DNA of 8,154 bases from an uncultured Mollicutes bacterium (lineage in GTDB: Bacteria; Bacillota_I; Bacilli_A; RFN20; CAG-826). Below the pieces are notes generated by a model, which saw only the letters and a list, made by a program, of their open reading frames with translations, was not told the origin of the DNA and ran no database searches. A program made the translations under genes and the position numbers. The stretch is taken from assembly GCA_900549975.1 (NCBI GenBank), contig URQK01000073.1:1-8154 (forward strand), given 5' to 3'. Shown here in pieces: positions 5,311 through 8,154 of the stretch; the stretch's first letter is position 1, and every line of letters starts with the position of its first letter.

Positions 5311-7489
5311 GCTTATCACCTTTAATCCATTTAATTTCATTTGGTTTTAATATAATCTCTTTACTTTTTTGATTTATATCATAAAAAATAGTTTTGATTT
5401 CTTTATTAACATTATTTATAATTGCGTAATTTCCACTTGATGGATAATAGAAACAATCAGTTTCAAAAGCTTTACTAAATGCTTTATATAATTTTTCTTC
5501 TTTTTTAGCGGCCCATAAAATTGATTTATAGATTGTTCTTCTATTTTCATATCCATCCGCTAATCCAGCAAAATACACACTTCTACCTAAACCATAATTA
5601 TTTATTGCTAAAGATAAATGCCCAGTATGCGGAGAACCTTTTGGGAAATGATTGTCATAACGAACATCTAACACTTTTGCGCCAAGTGAATAAACACTTT
5701 TAGAAGCCGAAACACTATAATTAAGAAGATTTAAGTTATCTAATCCATCTATTATAAAATGTTCATGTACATCAACATCTAAATCATGATAAAGCATATA
5801 AGAGAACCCAACTTCTTTATCAACACCCATTACATCCGATAATTGGAAATATTTGCCTTGATATTGGTATCCGCTTGCATCACCAATGCCAATAAATCCG
5901 CCTCCATTAAAGACAAATTCACGAATCTTAGAAACTAACAATTCGTTTTTCCAACATTCTCCTCCAGAGAAAGATGTTTGAGGAATACCATTAGTAATTA
6001 AAACATCAACATCAATAGTTTCTCCATTAATGATCTCATCAAATGAGATAAATTTTACATCTACTGGTTGTCCAGCCAAAGCTAATAATAATCCACTATA
6101 AGCTTCATTATCTTGCCAAACATCATCAATGCCAATACCATTCATCATCCAAGTGTTTAGTTTTCCATAATAAGAAATGATTCCTACACTAACGTGATTT
6201 AAAGCACCTTCTTTACCAGCGTTTTCTTTTATAAGTCTAAATTCATCGCATATATTTTTAATTGTTTCACAAAATTTTGGATACTTACTTGCTAAAGATA
6301 AGTAACCACCAAAACCAATACGATCAAGAGGCTTTTTTAACATGGCTCTTCTTTCATTATTCCAAAATATTGTTAAGTCGTTCGTAGCCTTTTCATCATT
6401 AGGAATGGTATCTGGGAAGAAATAAGGATTTAATCTTCCTTCCACGTATTTAATTCCTGTCATTGATGACAATTGACGAATATATATACCACTATGAGGG
6501 GCACCAACTACAGCATCTAACCCAATAGAAGCAAAATAAGGATTATATGGTTCAGTGCCAATACGATTATCACCATCAAACATCATAGCTTTTTTATTGT
6601 ATTTATGACACAAATCAACAAATTGTTTTGCCCAACCACAACATAGTTTTTGTACCATATCAATATATTTTCTTGTTCTTGAGTTAGGTATTATAAATCT
6701 ATTTGCGTAATATCCTTCAGTTACTAAATCTTCTAATGTAATTTCCTCATGATATATTTCTTTATATTTTTCAAACATTTTTGGTGAAGCAGTTGAAGCA
6801 TAATTATGCCAATCAAATAGTTTTTGTTTCTTACCATCAATCCATAAGAAGAAAAAGTTATAGAAGAAAGTAGTAAATCTTACAACTGTAACGTTTTTAT
6901 TTTCTTTAAGCCAATTTTCCATGTTAACTAACATATGACTTAATGCCTCATCATAAATTGGATCTAAGTCTAAATCTTTTTCACATGTCCAGTTATTTGT
7001 AACATAATTATAAATTTGAACAGGATCCCAAGTATTTAAAGCAAAATAATTCACAGTATACTCATGGAACTTTTTAGCATTTTTAATTAGTACCTTGTTA
7101 TCTCCAATATAATCAAAGTATTGATGCAATTCACCAGTTGTTCGATCAAATACCTGCCAATATTTTTTATATTCAAATAAATTAACTTCACATTGACCTT
7201 CAATAATATCTTCTAATAACGGTATTTCTAAAGTATTACTAAATGCTGTATATCTTTTGGAAATTAAAGCAAAGTTTTGAAGATATTCTTTATGTTTTTT
7301 AGCGTATGCATTATCACCACGAACAATAAAATATGTTTTATAAACTTCGCAGTTAAAATCTTTTACATTTTCAGGTAGATTTGTACCATCACAATCTCTA
7401 ACTGCATCCGCCCCCCAATAGTCAATGAACTTTTTAGTTTCTTCAAAAACATCGCTATCTGTTGGTATTGTAATAAATCCCTTTTTCAT
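5300..7489 (-). CDS. GH112 beta-galactoside phosphorylase (lacto-N-biose/galacto-N-biose or galactosyl-rhamnose type)
   Basis: This 729-aa cytoplasmic enzyme aligns, from my memory of the Bifidobacterium longum enzyme, along its full length with 1,3-beta-galactosyl-N-acetylhexosamine phosphorylase. Landmarks: WGADAVRDCDGT at 25-36 (R31, counterpart of Arg32), WQVFDRTTGE at 111-120, WDPVQIYN at 154-161, VVRFTTFFY at 202-210, AMMFDGDNRIGTEPY at 301-315 with general acid D307 (counterpart of Asp313), GIKYVEGRLNPYFFPDT at 345-361 and GGYLSLASKYPKF at 394-406. A glutamine-amidotransferase-like domain and a small C-terminal beta domain (ending NEIKWIKG) follow. The reaction is phosphorolysis of a terminal beta-galactoside to alpha-D-galactose 1-phosphate and the free acceptor sugar. 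Acceptor-site residues differ from the bifidobacterial enzyme (DNR for LGDQW, PHSG for IGDG), so the acceptor may be GlcNAc/GalNAc or L-rhamnose. Start: ATG with GGAG 7 nt upstream. Confidence 0.92.
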   Translation of the reverse strand: MKKGFITIPTDSDVFEETKKFIDYWGADAVRDCDGTNLPENVKDFNCEVYKTYFIVRGDNAYAKKHKEYLQNFALISKRYTAFSNTLEIPLLEDIIEGQCEVNLFEYKKYWQVFDRTTGELHQYFDYIGDNKVLIKNAKKFHEYTVNYFALNTWDPVQIYNYVTNNWTCEKDLDLDPIYDEALSHMLVNMENWLKENKNVTVVRFTTFFYNFFFLWIDGKKQKLFDWHNYASTASPKMFEKYKEIYHEEITLEDLVTEGYYANRFIIPNSRTRKYIDMVQKLCCGWAKQFVDLCHKYNKKAMMFDGDNRIGTEPYNPYFASIGLDAVVGAPHSGIYIRQLSSMTGIKYVEGRLNPYFFPDTIPNDEKATNDLTIFWNNERRAMLKKPLDRIGFGGYLSLASKYPKFCETIKNICDEFRLIKENAGKEGALNHVSVGIISYYGKLNTWMMNGIGIDDVWQDNEAYSGLLLALAGQPVDVKFISFDEIINGETIDVDVLITNGIPQTSFSGGECWKNELLVSKIREFVFNGGGFIGIGDASGYQYQGKYFQLSDVMGVDKEVGFSYMLYHDLDVDVHEHFIIDGLDNLNLLNYSVSASKSVYSLGAKVLDVRYDNHFPKGSPHTGHLSLAINNYGLGRSVYFAGLADGYENRRTIYKSILWAAKKEEKLYKAFSKAFETDCFYYPSSGNYAIINNVNKEIKTIFYDINQKSKEIILKPNEIKWIKGDKHEN
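5317..5323 (-). promoter_or_regulatory. Shine-Dalgarno deciding the oxidoreductase start
   Basis: AAAGGTG on the minus strand, 6 nt before the ATG at 5310 and inside the end of the phosphorylase gene. It supports 5310 over the in-frame ATG at 5340 as the start of the Gfo/Idh/MocA protein. Confidence 0.8.
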
Positions 7490-7493
7490 AAAC

Positions 7494-8154
7494 TTACTCC
7501 ACTACTACAAGATGAATAATAATTTGAATTTGATTACCGCTAAAATCTTTAGCAATACACGTCACATTACCTTTACCAACTACAAATCTATTAAATTCAT
7601 CTACTAATCCATTAAAATCATATGTAACTTCAATAATGCCATCAATATCATCTAAAGCTTCTAAATTTAATTGAGCATACCATCCAGCATGAACTGTTAA
7701 ATTAAGTTCTTCTGGATAAATATATGTCTCTCCATCTCTTGTCCAATTAGGGGCAATTGAATCTCTTTCTAAAACATTAACATTAATTTTTACTTCATTT
7801 AATGAAATACCTCCATTAATATCAACAGCTCTTACACTTAATTTATAACTGCCTGGTTGAGTTAATTCATTAACAACTTCATTATTAGTGTTATACCAAG
7901 TATATTTATAAGAGTTTTCCCCAGCATAGAAAGATTTAATATCTAAGCCATCAATAGTTATTTCTCTTCCAATTCGATAAGTAATATTTTCTTTGCCATT
8001 ATAAGAAATAATTGGAGCCAAATAAGCAATTTTGTCATCCTTAAAATTATATTTAGTTTCTTTATTAATCAAAGTATTATCAATTATCCATCCGCTGCCT
8101 TGTGGAAAGTTTGGTAAATTGCTCAAACTATCATTAGCAAAATAATCTGATTTT
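7494..8154 (-). CDS. C-terminal part of a large secreted-type modular protein (5' partial)
   Basis: The frame is open to the right edge, so only the last 219 or so residues are visible. A TTG at 8126 is not a credible start: coding continues upstream as KSDYFANDSL and no Shine-Dalgarno precedes it. Visible order: a short LP...GWIIDN...TKYNF module (8010-8126), an Ig-like beta domain ending YKLSVRAVDINGG...VNVLE, then a second HYR/cadherin-like Ig domain with IAPNW, DDIDG and VTCIAKDFSGN. It ends in beta strand IHLVVVE with no membrane helix or LPXTG, so any anchor must be at the N-terminus. Such Ig tails typically follow a catalytic or binding domain in extracellular glycan-active proteins; that part lies outside the window. 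The stop is 4 nt before the phosphorylase ATG, so it is very likely co-transcribed with the sugar genes. Confidence 0.75.
   Translation of the reverse strand, partial: KSDYFANDSLSNLPNFPQGSGWIIDNTLINKETKYNFKDDKIAYLAPIISYNGKENITYRIGREITIDGLDIKSFYAGENSYKYTWYNTNNEVVNELTQPGSYKLSVRAVDINGGISLNEVKINVNVLERDSIAPNWTRDGETYIYPEELNLTVHAGWYAQLNLEALDDIDGIIEVTYDFNGLVDEFNRFVVGKGNVTCIAKDFSGNQIQIIIHLVVVE
7497..7500 (-). promoter_or_regulatory. Shine-Dalgarno of the GH112 phosphorylase gene
   Basis: GGAG on the minus strand, 7 nt before the ATG at 7489. It lies within the last codons of the upstream secreted-protein gene (GTG GAG TAA), so initiation here is probably coupled to termination of that gene. Confidence 0.75.
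7653..7763 (-). other. Start of the terminal HYR-like Ig domain
   Basis: The segment from DSIAPNWTRDG to LEALDDIDG has the D-x-x-AP opening and the D-D-x-DG turn typical of HYR/cadherin-like bacterial Ig domains. The domain continues to the stop at 7494 through VTCIAKDFSGN. Such domains are spacers or adhesion modules in secreted proteins. Confidence 0.5.
8010..8126 (-). repeat. Short LP.../W-x-ID protein module, copy 3 (in the secreted-type protein)
   Basis: Encodes SNLPNFPQGSGWIIDN, then TKYNFKDDKIAYL. Its skeleton LP-x(n)-GW-x-ID-x(n)-T-x-YNF-x-x-DK matches the two copies in the convergent surface protein (535-678 and 1111-1254). The match is at protein level only. It links the two flanking proteins to one surface-protein family toolkit. 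Confidence 0.5.

Noticed and set aside
5311..5340. Upstream ATG at 5340 as start of the oxidoreductase (10 extra residues)
   Set aside because: The ATG at 5310 has AAAGGTG at good spacing and the Rossmann fold begins directly after it. The extra residues (MKLNGLKVIS) are the out-of-frame end of the phosphorylase gene.
5521..5703. Plus-strand ORF of 60 codons
   Set aside because: Antisense to the phosphorylase C-terminal region, with low-complexity composition typical of a shadow frame.
7425..7607. Plus-strand ORF of 60 codons spanning the phosphorylase start
   Set aside because: Antisense to the well-supported junction of two operon genes. Its hydrophobic look comes from AT-rich complement sequence.
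8124..8126. TTG at 8126 as a true start of the right-hand minus-strand gene
   Set aside because: The frame stays open to the window edge with a plausible coding sequence, the TTG falls inside the LP/W-x-ID module, and no Shine-Dalgarno precedes it.
1..8154. Mycoplasma-type TGA=Trp code
   Set aside because: All five genes use TGG for Trp, including at conserved family positions, and run full length without any in-frame TGA.
1..8154. Mobile element, CRISPR array, tRNA or rRNA
   Set aside because: No transposase or integrase motifs, no regularly spaced direct DNA repeats, and no cloverleaf or rRNA-like stretch. Almost all of the window is coding.

Overview
The window is AT-rich DNA in which Trp is encoded by TGG and every gene stop visible here is TAA. 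The genes are close-packed with recognisable Shine-Dalgarno sites, and there are large modular surface proteins. This points to a low-GC Firmicutes/Bacilli lineage near the Mollicutes, such as a gut RF39-, Acholeplasma- or Anaeroplasma-like organism, using the standard code rather than the Mycoplasma TGA=Trp code. That placement is inferred from sequence style only.

Layout: a plus-strand surface-protein gene (about 1-1650, open at its 5' end) converges on a minus-strand block running from the right edge down to 1752. The 101-bp gap between them (1651-1751) holds two rho-independent terminators, one facing each way. The minus-strand block, in transcription order, is: the 3' end of a secreted-type modular protein (8154-7494, 5' end outside the window); a GH112 beta-galactoside phosphorylase (7489-5300); a Gfo/Idh/MocA oxidoreductase (5310-4033); and a GH78-like alpha-L-rhamnosidase-family protein (4031-1752). 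Spacings are 4 nt, an 11-nt overlap and 1 nt, with each Shine-Dalgarno lying inside the preceding gene, so this is almost certainly one translationally coupled operon. Its promoter is outside the window.

Working together (inference): the three inner genes lack signal peptides and should be cytoplasmic. They look like a catabolic set for an imported galactose- and probably rhamnose-containing oligosaccharide. GH112 would phosphorolyse a beta-galactoside to alpha-galactose 1-phosphate, the GH78-like enzyme would release rhamnose or a related sugar, and the oxidoreductase would act on a sugar product or intermediate. A GH112 enzyme beside a GH78-like enzyme raises the possibility of galactosyl-rhamnose (pectin/rhamnogalacturonan-type) use rather than the better-known lacto-N-biose/galacto-N-biose (mucin, milk glycan) use. 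Residues in the GH112 protein give mixed signals on this.

Both flanking surface-type proteins carry the same short module (pattern LP-x(n)-W-x-ID-x(n)-T-x-(Y/F)-N-(Y/F)). The left one also has two carbohydrate-binding-like beta-sandwich modules and a C-terminal membrane anchor without an LPXTG motif. No transporter, regulator, tRNA, rRNA, mobile element or CRISPR is visible.
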